Below the pieces are notes generated by a model, which was given only the letters and a program-made list of their open reading frames with translations, was not told the DNA's origin and ran no database searches. A stretch of DNA of 64,000 nt from assembly GCA_016794345.1 (NCBI GenBank), contig JAEUKE010000066.1, forward strand, positions 1 to 64,000. Reading direction: 5' to 3'. Below, piece after piece: positions 55,206-63,659 of this stretch. Position 1 is the stretch's first letter; the number at the start of each line of letters is the position of its first letter. A program made the position numbers and the translations under genes. The DNA is from Myxococcales bacterium (GTDB lineage: Bacteria; Myxococcota_A; Polyangia; Polyangiales; Polyangiaceae).

Positions 55206-55874
55206 TCAGATCCCCACGACGGCCCGGAGCGGGAGCACGACGGACTCGGTCGGCGAGCCACGGTCGATGGCCTCGAACTGGCCGCCCGCCGGGTTGAACT
55301 GGAAGACCTGCCCCGTCTCGATCTTGTAGACCCAGCCGTGGAGGCTGACCTCGCCGCGAGCGAGTCGGGCGCGAACGGCTGGGTGCGTGCGGAGGCTCTC
55401 GAGCTGCGAGAGCACGTTCTCCTCGACGAGGACGGTGGCGAGGGCGTCACCCGAGAGGTGTTGGTAGTTGTCCCGCACGTGGCGCCGCGTCGCCTCGGCG
55501 TGCTGGAGCCAGGTGGCGACGGCCGGGGAGTCCTTCAGGGCCTCCGGCGTGAGGAGGGCCTTCATGGCTCCGCACTGCGTGTGACCGCAGACGACGATCT
55601 GTCGAACACCGAGGTGCTGGACGGCGAACTCGATCGTCGCCGCCTCACCGGAGCTGGTCGGTGCGTATGCGGGGACCAGATTTCCGGCGTTGCGGAGGAT
55701 GAAGAGCTCCCCGGGCTCGGTCTGCGTGAGGAGGTTCGGGTTGATGCGGCTGTCGCTGCAGGTGATGAACAGCGTCTCGGGGCGTTGGCCCTTGGCGAGG
55801 GACGTGAAGAGACCCTCGCGCGACGGAAAGACCTCGGACTGGAACTTGTGGAGTCCCTGGATGAGCTTCTGCAC
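55206..55874 (-). CDS. Beta-carbonic anhydrase
   Basis: About 222 residues from the GTG at 55874, chosen for GAGGAG eight nt before it. Reversibly hydrates carbon dioxide. The zinc ligands are Cys39 (ITCSDSRINP, with Asp41 and Arg43), His98 and Cys101 (CGHTQCGAM). The Asp-Arg pair is intact, so it should be a type able to take the active form. It is followed by the SulP gene, which suggests it supplies or uses the bicarbonate carried. Confidence 0.95.
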   Translation of the reverse strand: MQKLIQGLHKFQSEVFPSREGLFTSLAKGQRPETLFITCSDSRINPNLLTQTEPGELFILRNAGNLVPAYAPTSSGEAATIEFAVQHLGVRQIVVCGHTQCGAMKALLTPEALKDSPAVATWLQHAEATRRHVRDNYQHLSGDALATVLVEENVLSQLESLRTHPAVRARLARGEVSLHGWVYKIETGQVFQFNPAGGQFEAIDRGSPTESVVLPLRAVVGI

Positions 55875-55990
55875 GGAACACACTCCTCGTGGGGCGCGAT
55901 CGCGCCTCGCGGCTGACGTGGTCGGCTGCGACGTCACCCCGGTTCGGGGCGAGTCGGATTGATCGGGCAGCGGTGTTCAGCCGAGCCGAG

Positions 55991-56347
55991 TCAATGCAGC
56001 AGCCGGAGGAGCGTCTTCCGTTGTGGAGGGATGTACTGGGTCGCGGCGAGCGGAACGGGCGGGCGAGCGTGGCGGTCCGCCACTGGGGTGACCCCGACGA
56101 CACGAGCTCTCGGCGGTCGCCGCGGCGCCATGCGGCTCGCCAGCTTCAGCGTCGCCGAGGTCTCGCCGTCCTCGTGGTGCTCTTCGACCTGGGAGGTGTT
56201 GTTGCCCGGAGCCGTGACCGCTGCCGCTGCCGCTGCCGGTGCGCCCGAGAACAGGAGCACGAGGAACGCCGCGAGCACGGCCGCAAAGCGGGCAGTGAGC
56301 CTGGAGAGGCCCCTCGGTGCTCGGCCGCGTCGGGACAACAGATTCAC
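55991..56347 (-). CDS. Small exported protein
   Basis: A 118-residue reading frame from a GTG at 56347. A signal-like hydrophobic stretch (FAAVLAAFLVLLFSGAPAAA) is preceded by Arg residues. The remainder is Pro/Arg-rich with a short His/Glu patch (VEEHHEDGE). No family is seen and no clear binding site precedes it, so it may be a chance frame; the signal peptide argues for a gene. Confidence 0.45.
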   Translation of the reverse strand: MNLLSRRGRAPRGLSRLTARFAAVLAAFLVLLFSGAPAAAAAAVTAPGNNTSQVEEHHEDGETSATLKLASRMAPRRPPRARVVGVTPVADRHARPPVPLAATQYIPPQRKTLLRLLH

Positions 56348-56634
56348 TTCGCTCGGGTCGAACGGTTGGGAGGGCGAACTATTCCCTCGTCGTAAGCGAC
56401 ACTATCCCGCTCCGTTCGATTTGCCACGTCGTCATCGTGTCAAAGTTTCGAAGCCATGATTCGTCTCTGACGAAGTGACTTGTCCGACGTGTCGCCGGCG
56501 GCGGGCTGGGTCGATTCGTCACGATCGGGGCGATCGGGCGAACGAGGGGGGCGCGAGGGCGCGCTTCCGAGGGGCCTCGGAGGCAGAGCCCTTGGCACCC
56601 ATCTCGCCAGTGGCGGACTCACGCTGGAGGAATC

Positions 56635-57570
56635 ATGTCCCTCGAACGATTCGTCTCGGGTCGCATCGTCGTGCTCCGACCAGACGCGACGGTGATGCAG
56701 GCTGCTCGCGCCATGGAGGAGAACGGGATCGGTGCTGTCCTCGTCGGTGACCGGAGCGGGCTCGTCGGCGTGGTGACCGATCGCGACATCGCTCTCGGTG
56801 CCTTCGCGGATCGGGCGGACCCTGCGGCGACTCGGCTCGAGAGCATCATGAGCGACTCCGTGGTGTGCCTCCCCTGTGATGCCTCCGCGCAGGAAGCCGT
56901 GGAGGCGATGGCCGCACACGGCGTGCGGCGCCTGCCGCTCGTCGATCGTGAAGAGCGGCCGGTCGGGATCCTCAGCCTCGACGATCTGCTCGCGTGCTCG
57001 ATGGTCCCCGTCGACGCGGTGGCGGACGTGCTTCGGGCCCAGCTCGGGAAGCCGACCCGGAAGAAGCCGCCCGGCGTGATCGGTCCCCGCGTTCGGAGCG
57101 GTCCGAGCCCGCGGCGCTCGTCACGCCGAGCCGCGCATGCGGAGGCCACTTACGCCCGGTTCCTGCACGTCGTCATGGATCACGCGAGCCTTTCCCGGAT
57201 CGAGATGGCCGACCGGTTGGCTCGACTCGGGATAGGCCTGCTCTGTCAGCGGATCCGCCGAGACCTGGCGCGGCACTTCCTGTCGCAGGTGCCGCTCCTG
57301 CTCCGTGAGGCGATCATCGACGGCATCGACGGACCCGATCGCCGCATCGATCTCGTGGTGATGCAGCAGGAGGTCAGCGAAACGCTCGACGTCTCCCCCG
57401 CGCGGGCGAAGGAGGTCCTCGTCGGCCTCGTCGAGGCGCTCGAGGAGACGGTCTCACCAGGTCAGATCGAGTCCGTACGCGAGCAGCTGCCTCCGGATCT
57501 GCGCCAGCTGTTCCGGCCGGCCGGGGGAAGATGGTCGTCCCAGCACCAAACGGGCCCCGGCCCCTCCTGA
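56635..57570 (+). CDS. CBS-pair and DUF2267 protein
   Basis: A 311-residue cytoplasmic protein from the ATG at 56635, with GGAGGAATC before it. Residues 5-125 are two CBS repeats (VMQAARAMEENGIGAVLV, GVVTDRDIALG; AVEAMAAHGVRRLPLVD, GILSLDDLLA), which bind adenine nucleotides. A basic linker follows (about 140-170). The end (about 175-290) is DUF2267, helical, e.g. LARLGIGLLCQRI and HFLSQVPLLLREAI. The pairing suggests energy or nucleotide sensing; a DUF2267 function is not known. The gap upstream (56348-56634) holds no other gene I can support. Confidence 0.88.
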   Translation: MSLERFVSGRIVVLRPDATVMQAARAMEENGIGAVLVGDRSGLVGVVTDRDIALGAFADRADPAATRLESIMSDSVVCLPCDASAQEAVEAMAAHGVRRLPLVDREERPVGILSLDDLLACSMVPVDAVADVLRAQLGKPTRKKPPGVIGPRVRSGPSPRRSSRRAAHAEATYARFLHVVMDHASLSRIEMADRLARLGIGLLCQRIRRDLARHFLSQVPLLLREAIIDGIDGPDRRIDLVVMQQEVSETLDVSPARAKEVLVGLVEALEETVSPGQIESVREQLPPDLRQLFRPAGGRWSSQHQTGPGPS

Positions 57571-57577
57571 CGGGACA

Positions 57578-57612
57578 CGCGGCACGGCGGGCGTGACGGC
57601 CGCCGTGCCGCG
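57578..57612 (+). terminator. Thirteen-bp-stem hairpin after the CBS-DUF2267 gene
   Basis: CGCGGCACGGCGG (57578-57590) and CCGCCGTGCCGCG (57600-57612) pair perfectly around a nine-nt loop. The stem begins eight nt after the stop codon. The bases after it are not T-rich, but the strength and position make a terminator likely; the next gene starts 21 nt later. Confidence 0.6.
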
Positions 57613-57633
57613 GCGTAGAAACGTGGGCGGACC

Positions 57634-58272
57634 ATGACGAGCGAGCGAACCCCCCTTTTCTTCTCCGTGTCCCTGTTGTTCCTCGTGGCCTGCGGTTCCT
57701 CCCAGCCACCCGCCCCCGCCGGCCAACCGGACGAGGCAGCCGTCACGCCCGCGAAGCCCGAGGCGCCTCGCGAGCCCAAGGCGCCCCCGAGCGCCGAGCC
57801 TGCCGCGCCGCCGGACACGGGCTCGTTTGCGGCGGCTCCGACCGTCGAGGTATCGGGCGCCTCGCTCCGTCTGACCTACCAAGGCGGTCTCTACACGATG
57901 AGCGAGGCGGCGATCGTCCCCAAGGGCAAGACCTTCGAGCTCCGATTCCGGCAGCCCGCGGAGGAAGGCGCCCACGAGATCCGGTTCACGCCGAGCGCGG
58001 CCAAGCCGGGGGAGGCCGCGAAGCTGGAGGGCAAAGGCACGCTCTTCTTCCAGCTCACGGACGGAAAGAACACGGACGGAAACTACAAGCTCGTCGACAT
58101 CTCGAAGTCCTGCAATGCGAGCGGCACGGTGACGTTTGCGGAGATCCCGAAAGGTGGCACCTCCGGCGGGGGCAGCCTCGACGTGACGATCACGTGTGAA
58201 GGCGTCGAGGCCTTCCGCGAGCCGCTGGTCATCAAGGGAGACTTCTCCTCGGTGCCGCTCAAGAAGAAATAG
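57634..58272 (+). CDS. Lipoprotein of unknown function
   Basis: A 212-residue protein. The lipobox is FLVAC. A Pro/Ala linker runs to about residue 65. The rest is a strand-rich domain (LRLTYQGGLYTMSEAAI, FELRFRQPAEEGA, DVTITCEGVEAF) with two Cys and a basic end (PLKKK). No family is recognised. It precedes the propeller-channel operon by 76 nt and may belong to the same unit. Confidence 0.65.
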   Translation: MTSERTPLFFSVSLLFLVACGSSQPPAPAGQPDEAAVTPAKPEAPREPKAPPSAEPAAPPDTGSFAAAPTVEVSGASLRLTYQGGLYTMSEAAIVPKGKTFELRFRQPAEEGAHEIRFTPSAAKPGEAAKLEGKGTLFFQLTDGKNTDGNYKLVDISKSCNASGTVTFAEIPKGGTSGGGSLDVTITCEGVEAFREPLVIKGDFSSVPLKKK

Positions 58273-58348
58273 CGCGGGAATCGGCCGCGTACGGGCGGCG
58301 TAGGGCCTGTCACGAAACCTGTCGTCCACCCGATGGGAGGGTGAGCCT

Positions 58349-59716
58349 ATGCCCCGTGCTTCCTGGATCGCGCTGGCCGGTCTCGGCATCCTTGCGTGCC
58401 GAGACCGCGTCGAGAGTGGAACGACCGCCGCCGCCGAGGGGACGGAGGTGGCCTCGCCCCCCCAGGACCTGGGAGAGGAGAGCGACGGACGGCCGAAGGC
58501 GGGACGGCTGCCCGTCGGGGAAGAGCTCACGGCCGAAGCGCGCGCCCAGAACGCAAAGGGCAAGGAGCCCCGCAAGCCGACGCGCCGTGGCCGCGTCAGC
58601 AGGGCGATGAAACCGACGATCGAGAAGACGGTGCATGGCTTCGTCGCGCGGCTCGGCGGGCAGAACACGGTGACGCCGGTCTTCCACGAGGGGCGTGTGC
58701 TCGCGGGAGCGTTCAGCACGTACGACCTGCACGCCGTCGACGCGACGACCGGCGCGCCCGAGTGGAGCATCCGCCTCTCGGACGACGGCCCGACCGCGCC
58801 GACGTGTCGCGACGGGATCTGCGTCTTCAACACCTACTCCTGCACGATGTTCGGTGTCGCAGCCGACACAGGCAAACACCTCTGGTCGTGGTACCTCGGG
58901 TCGCCGCAGCTCGCGACGCCGGTCATCAGCGGCGATCTGGTCTACTCGTCTTACCCCGACACCGGCGGACCGCCCGAGGCACCCTACGTCATCGGCGCGT
59001 TCGATCTGCGGACGGGCGCGCCGGTCTGGCGGCGTTGGATCGACTCCGAGGTCAACGCGACTCCGGTGGCCTATGGCGGAAAGATCTACGTCGCGACGAG
59101 GCTCGGCACCTTGTACGAGCTCGGCGCCGTCGACGGCGAGGTGGTCTCGGCGCGCCGGAGCCGGATCGCCTCGCCTCCCGTGATCACGGCAGACGGGCTC
59201 CTGTTCGCTCGAGACGCCGTCGCGCAAGACTCGCAGACGATCAAGGCGTCGCGCGCTCTCTTCCCCGAGCTCGAGGGGCGCGCCCTCGCGGTCGGCCCCG
59301 TCCAGCCTCGCCCGCGACCCCTCGTCGCCAAGAGCCGCCTGATCTCGATCGACGGCGGGATGCTCGTCGCGCGCAACAAGGACTCCGGTCGCGCGCTCTG
59401 GAGCACTGCGCTCACGTCGTTGCAGCCCGCGTCCGTGCCCGACCCGCTGATCTACGCAGGAAAGAGCGTGCTCATGGCGACCGCGAGCGGCAGCGTCGTC
59501 CGCTTCGACGCGTCCACGGGCGAGACGGTGGATTCGTTCGAGCTCGCGAAGACGGCGCTCAGCTCGCAGCCGATCGCGGTGGACGGCTGGCTCTACGCGG
59601 GAACCGCCGACGGAAGCGTCGTGGGGTACGACACGGGACAGCGCGAGCTGACCGGGTGGGCAATGCAGGGCGGCACGCCCGACCGACAGGGGACCGTGGA
59701 TCCGGAGGGTACGTGA
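58349..59716 (+). CDS. PQQ-like beta-propeller lipoprotein
   Basis: A 455-residue protein from the ATG at 58349 with GGGAGG before it. The lipobox is LGILAC. A charged linker runs to about residue 80. The propeller has repeated PQQ-like blades: HAVDATTGAPEWSIRLS, GVAADTGKHLWSWYLG, GAFDLRTGAPVWRRWI, RNKDSGRALWSTALT, VRFDASTGETVDSF. These match BamB or alcohol-dehydrogenase propellers that act outside the cytoplasm in binding. It lacks the catalytic PQQ ligands as far as I can see. The next start, of the channel protein, overlaps its stop by one base. Confidence 0.85.
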   Translation: MPRASWIALAGLGILACRDRVESGTTAAAEGTEVASPPQDLGEESDGRPKAGRLPVGEELTAEARAQNAKGKEPRKPTRRGRVSRAMKPTIEKTVHGFVARLGGQNTVTPVFHEGRVLAGAFSTYDLHAVDATTGAPEWSIRLSDDGPTAPTCRDGICVFNTYSCTMFGVAADTGKHLWSWYLGSPQLATPVISGDLVYSSYPDTGGPPEAPYVIGAFDLRTGAPVWRRWIDSEVNATPVAYGGKIYVATRLGTLYELGAVDGEVVSARRSRIASPPVITADGLLFARDAVAQDSQTIKASRALFPELEGRALAVGPVQPRPRPLVAKSRLISIDGGMLVARNKDSGRALWSTALTSLQPASVPDPLIYAGKSVLMATASGSVVRFDASTGETVDSFELAKTALSSQPIAVDGWLYAGTADGSVVGYDTGQRELTGWAMQGGTPDRQGTVDPEGT

Positions 59717-61026
59717 TGAAACCGAAGACCATTCGAGGCTCGAGCGAGGTCTCGCTCGCTCTCGCGTTCCTCATTGCCGTCACGCTCCAGGGAGGCGTGT
59801 TGGTCGCGAAGGGGGCCCTTCCGGAGCCGATCCAGATCCTGCTCTTCGAGCGCGGCTGGGTGCAGCACGCGACGCTGTTCCTCACGTTCCTCGCGATCGG
59901 AATCCTTGTCCTCAAATCGGTCGGCCTCGCGCTCCAGCGGCGCTCGCTCCGGTGGCCGGCGGTTCCTCCTGAGGAGCGGTCGATCGACGCCGAGAACGTG
60001 GCGCGGCTCCTCGAGCGCGCCGAGCAGCGCAGCAGCGCGTCTGCGGTCCCAGGCGTCGCGCGGAGCTTCTGGGTCGCGCGGGTCGCAGGGCTGCTCCGCG
60101 TCCACGCGGCGCGTCTCGAGCCGACCGAGACGGCGTCGGCCGCCGAAAAGGCCTCCGAAGCGGACGCCGACGCCGTGAGCGCGAGCTACAGCATGGTGAA
60201 GGTGCTGGTCTGGGCCATACCGATCGTCGGCTTCATCGGAACGGTCGTCGGGATCGGCGACGCGGTGGTCGGCTTCTCCGACTCGCTGAAACACGCAGAT
60301 CAGCTGGACGCCATCAAAGGCTCGCTCGCCAAGGTGACGCTCGGGCTCTCGATTGCGTTCGATACGACGCTGCTCTCGCTGGTCACGAGCATCGTCGTCA
60401 TGCTTCCTATGACGTATTTGCAGAAGGCCGAGGAGCGGCTGACGCGTGACCTGGACGACGCCGCGACGGCCGTGCTCGGTCTCGTCTCGCACCCCGCCGC
60501 CGCGCTGCCGGCCGAGACGGCGGAGGCGCCGGCTCAGGACGACTGGAAGCGAATGGTCGTCGAGATCGTGGGACCTTCGATGAAGGAAATGGTGGAGGCG
60601 CACACGGCCCTCCTCGCGAAGATGGCAGCGGACCGCGCGGAGATCGCCGAGGCTCGAGCCATGACCGCGGCGGCCCAGGCCTCGATGCTCGAGGCGCAGG
60701 CGTCATTCGCGAAGTTCCAGGCCTCGCTCGCCGAGTCACACGCGGCGCTCAAGGCCGATCTCGCGTCGGTCGCAGGCGCCCTCGGGGGCCTCGCGCCGAG
60801 CGTGGACCGAGCCGTCGATCGGCTGGAGGAGGCGACGGCGCTCGCGGAGCGAGCGGGCGGACACGTGTCGAAGGTCGAGGATCAACTCTGCCGGGAGATC
60901 GGCGCCTCGCGCCAGCTGCTCCAGCTGCTCGCGGCCGGCTTGCACGACGCAAATGGGGCTGGCCCGAAGCTCAAGTCGAAGAATGGCGTAAACGGCGCCA
61001 ACGGCGCGACCACGCAGGAGACCTGA
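59716..61026 (+). CDS. MotA/TolQ/ExbB-family channel protein with a coiled-coil tail
   Basis: About 436 residues. The ATG at 59716 shares its A with the propeller stop. Four hydrophobic helices are visible: VSLALAFLIAVTLQGGVLVA, TLFLTFLAIGILVLKSVG, VLVWAIPIVGFIGTVVGIGD and LGLSIAFDTTLLSLVTSIVV. The third holds the GxVxGI pattern of ExbB/TolQ proton-channel proteins. From about residue 280 there is a long helical tail (VEAHTALLAKMAADRAEI, LAESHAALKADLASVAGAL) with Ala/Glu heptads, ending in a Lys/Asn/Gly-rich end. Classic ExbB is about 240 residues, so the tail is extra. Two ExbD-like genes follow. Confidence 0.85.
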   Translation: MKPKTIRGSSEVSLALAFLIAVTLQGGVLVAKGALPEPIQILLFERGWVQHATLFLTFLAIGILVLKSVGLALQRRSLRWPAVPPEERSIDAENVARLLERAEQRSSASAVPGVARSFWVARVAGLLRVHAARLEPTETASAAEKASEADADAVSASYSMVKVLVWAIPIVGFIGTVVGIGDAVVGFSDSLKHADQLDAIKGSLAKVTLGLSIAFDTTLLSLVTSIVVMLPMTYLQKAEERLTRDLDDAATAVLGLVSHPAAALPAETAEAPAQDDWKRMVVEIVGPSMKEMVEAHTALLAKMAADRAEIAEARAMTAAAQASMLEAQASFAKFQASLAESHAALKADLASVAGALGGLAPSVDRAVDRLEEATALAERAGGHVSKVEDQLCREIGASRQLLQLLAAGLHDANGAGPKLKSKNGVNGANGATTQET

Positions 61027-61029
61027 GCG

Positions 61030-61515
61030 GTGAGGCGCAAGGCAAGCGCGCCGGAGCTGACGCTGTTTCCGTTCCTGAGCGTCCTCGCTATGGTGATCGG
61101 GACGCTCATCCTGATCTCCGGAATGGCTCAGATAGCGCTGGCGAAGCCGAAGCAGCGAATCGTCGTCGACGCCTTCAAGCCCGGGAAGAAGGACCCCATC
61201 TTCGTGGAGTGCCACAAAAAGGGGCTCACCATCTTCGGCGACGATCCTACCTCCGACGAACGAAGGCGGGTATGGCGCGACGAGATCGGTGTCGCGGACG
61301 GCGCGTGGACCGAGCTCTGGAAGCGCGTCCAGCACGATCCGAATCACTACATCCAGTTTCTGGTGCGCGAGTCTGGCGTCGGGGCATTCAACGACGCACG
61401 CGCCGCCATCGAGGGGATGGGCGTCGAATACGGCTATGAGCCGCTCTTCCTCGACGGCGACCTCAGCTTCAAACAGAAGCACCGGCAAGCTGCCCGGACG
61501 ACGGAGGCGCGATGA
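61030..61515 (+). CDS. ExbD-like membrane protein lacking the usual Asp (first)
   Basis: A 161-residue protein from a GTG at 61030, three bases after the channel gene stop. The N-terminus PELTLFPFLSVLAMVIG leads a single membrane helix to about residue 38. In ExbD/TolR the helix holds a proton-carrying Asp at the position of Ser17 here (PFLS for PLID). The rest is a small periplasmic domain (PIFVECHKKGLTIFGD, YGYEPLFLDGDL). It pairs with the next ExbD-like gene, which overlaps it by four bases. Confidence 0.75.
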   Translation: MRRKASAPELTLFPFLSVLAMVIGTLILISGMAQIALAKPKQRIVVDAFKPGKKDPIFVECHKKGLTIFGDDPTSDERRRVWRDEIGVADGAWTELWKRVQHDPNHYIQFLVRESGVGAFNDARAAIEGMGVEYGYEPLFLDGDLSFKQKHRQAARTTEAR

Positions 61516-62150
61516 GCCGTGCGCGGGAAGAGGGGCTCGAGCTCTCGCTCGATTCGTTCTTGAACGTCATGAAGATCGTGATCGGCGTGCTGATCTTGAT
61601 CGTGCTCGTGACCGTCCTGGGGGGTGGCGAGATGGGCGTCCCCTCCGGCGCCGCGGCGCTCGGCGCTCCCAAGCCGACGGCGACTCGTGTCATCTTCGAG
61701 TGCAAGGACGGAAAGATCTACGCGCTCGACGAGGAGGGCATCGCGAGGCGCGTCGAGGGCACGGTGCGGAAGGAGCTCACGGGGCAGCTCACGCCCGACG
61801 CCGTCTCGCTCTTCCTGTTCAACCGAGACGTCGGCGACGAGCGTCACCGCGTCCACGTGGAGATGCGGCCGGGAGGCCTGGCGTGGGCGTACGTCCTGCG
61901 CGCCGACGCGCCCGGCGGTGAGTCGAAGGAGGCGCTCGGCGCGCCGGGCTCGAGCTTCGCGCGCGCGCTCGACCGGATGGGAGAGGACTCCTTCGCGTAT
62001 TTCGTCGTACACGACGACAGCTTCGAGACGTTCAAGGCTGCGCGTGCGCTGGCCGTCTCGAAGGGCATCGCGGTCGGCTGGGACCCGCTCGAGGGGGACG
62101 AGCCGGTCCGGTTCAGCGTGGGAGGGAGCCTCGGCACGCGGATCCACTGA
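61512..62150 (+). CDS. ExbD-like membrane protein with Asn in place of Asp (second)
   Basis: A 212-residue protein whose ATG overlaps the previous stop by four bases (ATGA). The membrane helix (about 15-38) reads LELSLDSFLNVMKIVIGVLI, and the position of the proton-carrying Asp in ExbD/MotB-type helices is Asn18. Asp14 is nearby in SLDSF and could take part. The outside domain has VIFECKDGKIYAL, similar to the FVECHKKGLTIFG segment of the previous protein. The three-gene set with the channel protein resembles an ExbB-ExbD complex with two unlike ExbD subunits. Confidence 0.75.
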   Translation: MSRAREEGLELSLDSFLNVMKIVIGVLILIVLVTVLGGGEMGVPSGAAALGAPKPTATRVIFECKDGKIYALDEEGIARRVEGTVRKELTGQLTPDAVSLFLFNRDVGDERHRVHVEMRPGGLAWAYVLRADAPGGESKEALGAPGSSFARALDRMGEDSFAYFVVHDDSFETFKAARALAVSKGIAVGWDPLEGDEPVRFSVGGSLGTRIH

Positions 62151-62264
62151 CTCCTTTCGTCCCGAGACGAATCGCGGATGTCCAACGATGTCCACGGAAG
62201 GTCCACCGCCCACCTCCGTACCAACGCCCCGAGGCAGCCAACGCGTGGCGCCCGGAGGTTTCTC

Positions 62265-62846
62265 ATGTACGCCTATTTCAGCGATTTGCACGTCCAACTC
62301 CTCGCCCGCGGCATCCTCAACCCGGGTGAGCAGCTCGTCGGTCAGACCAGCACGTTCTACTTTCCGTGGTGGGCCCTCGGGTTCATCAACCGCCGCCACC
62401 TCGTCCTGGCGACGAACCAGCGGCTGCTCGTGCTCGAGCACCGCTGGGGATGGTTCCCGGCGGGCTACCGGCTCCATGTCGTCCACGCCATGCCGTGGAG
62501 CTCGGTCCAGGAGGTGAAGCTGAAGGGCATCTTCGCGAAGAAGCTCGTCGTCGTCGGCACCGGCGACAACGGCCCGGTGTCGCTCAAAGCGCCCGTGCCG
62601 AACACCCTCTTCGGGCTCCTCGCGCCGATGAAGAACAACCTCCCCGGCGCGCGCGCGATCGAGTCGCAGTTCAAGAACGCCGGCGCGCTCGGCGCGGCCG
62701 CTCTTGCGCCGCAGCTCCAGGGATACGGCGCGCCGCCTTCGAGCGGGATGCCCGCGTTCAACGCGCCTGGCTACAGCTCCGTTCCGCCCGCGGCCCACCA
62801 GCCGGGCGCGTACGGCAACCCCTCGGTCAACTACCACGGGCAGTGA
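62265..62846 (+). CDS. PH-like domain protein
   Basis: About 193 residues from the ATG at 62265, with GGAGG six nt before it; the earlier in-frame ATG at 62178 has none. Residues 10-120 resemble a bacterial PH-like domain: QTSTFYFPWWALGFINRR, VLATNQRLLVLEHRWGW, HVVHAMPWSSVQEVKLKG and KLVVVGTGDNGPVSL. The rest is Pro/Gly/Ala/Tyr-rich and likely disordered (GYGAPPSSGMPAFN). There is no signal peptide. It may bind a membrane or protein surface. It follows the ExbD-like gene by 114 nt. Confidence 0.7.
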   Translation: MYAYFSDLHVQLLARGILNPGEQLVGQTSTFYFPWWALGFINRRHLVLATNQRLLVLEHRWGWFPAGYRLHVVHAMPWSSVQEVKLKGIFAKKLVVVGTGDNGPVSLKAPVPNTLFGLLAPMKNNLPGARAIESQFKNAGALGAAALAPQLQGYGAPPSSGMPAFNAPGYSSVPPAAHQPGAYGNPSVNYHGQ

Positions 62847-62906
62847 CGAGCTCGGTCGTGGGCCGGGGCTCCGCTCATCGCCTCGGCTCGCGACGGGCCA
62901 CTCGCG

Positions 62907-63629
62907 TCACCACGAGAGCTCGACCGGCTCGGTCGAGCCGCAGCCCTCGATCGGAGCCCCGAGCTTCGCGAGGGCCTTCTCGGCTTCTCGGTACGCTTCC
63001 ACGTCGCGTACGCCGGCCCGCGCGATGAACATGTCGAGCGCGAGAACAGCTCTGTCATGTTTACGCTCGTGGGCGTAAGCGAGCCCGAGGTAGAGGTACG
63101 CCTTGTCCTCCACGCCCACGGAGGCGTCCTTCGCGAGCGCGCGCTCGATCAGCGCGGACGCCTGGCGGTAGCGGTGACGCCGGAAGAGCACGATGCCCGC
63201 GGCGAGCAGCTCGGTCGCGTCGTCCGACGCCAGATCGTCGAAGAGCGCCCCGCCGGTGATCATCGCCTCCGCCAGGACCAGGGCGCCGACGGGCTCCACG
63301 ACGAGGAGCGGCGCGAACAGGGCGCCGGTCGTGGCCCCGGCGGCGACGGCCGCGTTCTCGTCCTCCACGAGGTCGGACGCGAGGTCCTCGTGGAGCTCGC
63401 GCCAATCGACGACCTCCTCCCTGCAGCGGAGCTTCTCTCCGGTGAGCGGATCGCGCAGGAGGAGCGTGGTCTGGCCCGGAGCGGGGTCGTCGCTGCCGTC
63501 TTCTGTCGCCATGACGTAGCCGTGGAAAGCCGGGGAGTACCGCGCGCGTGTGCCGAACGTCTCGGGGGCGGTCGCACACGCAGGCATGGCGAGGAGCGCC
63601 GCGAGCAAGAGGGGAGCTCGTGAGTTCAC
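62907..63629 (-). CDS. Lipoprotein with TPR-like repeats
   Basis: A 240-residue protein from a GTG at 63629 with GGAG six nt before it. The lipobox is LAMPAC. The first half has a hydrophobic stretch (AAGATTGALFAPLLVVEPVGALVLAEA) at about 95-120 that could touch the membrane. From about 140 helices pair as TPR-like repeats (YRQASALIERALAKDA, AYLYLGLAYAHERKHDRAV). It likely scaffolds surface complexes. Convergent with the PH-like gene. Confidence 0.7.
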   Translation of the reverse strand: MNSRAPLLLAALLAMPACATAPETFGTRARYSPAFHGYVMATEDGSDDPAPGQTTLLLRDPLTGEKLRCREEVVDWRELHEDLASDLVEDENAAVAAGATTGALFAPLLVVEPVGALVLAEAMITGGALFDDLASDDATELLAAGIVLFRRHRYRQASALIERALAKDASVGVEDKAYLYLGLAYAHERKHDRAVLALDMFIARAGVRDVEAYREAEKALAKLGAPIEGCGSTEPVELSW

Positions 63630-63659
63630 TGCGTCTCCGTGTGAAGGGGGAGGGGAGAT

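Noticed and set aside
59716..62150. A Zorya-type defence system
   Set aside because: The channel protein with a helical tail recalls ZorA, but there is no OmpA-domain ZorB and no helicase or nuclease partner.
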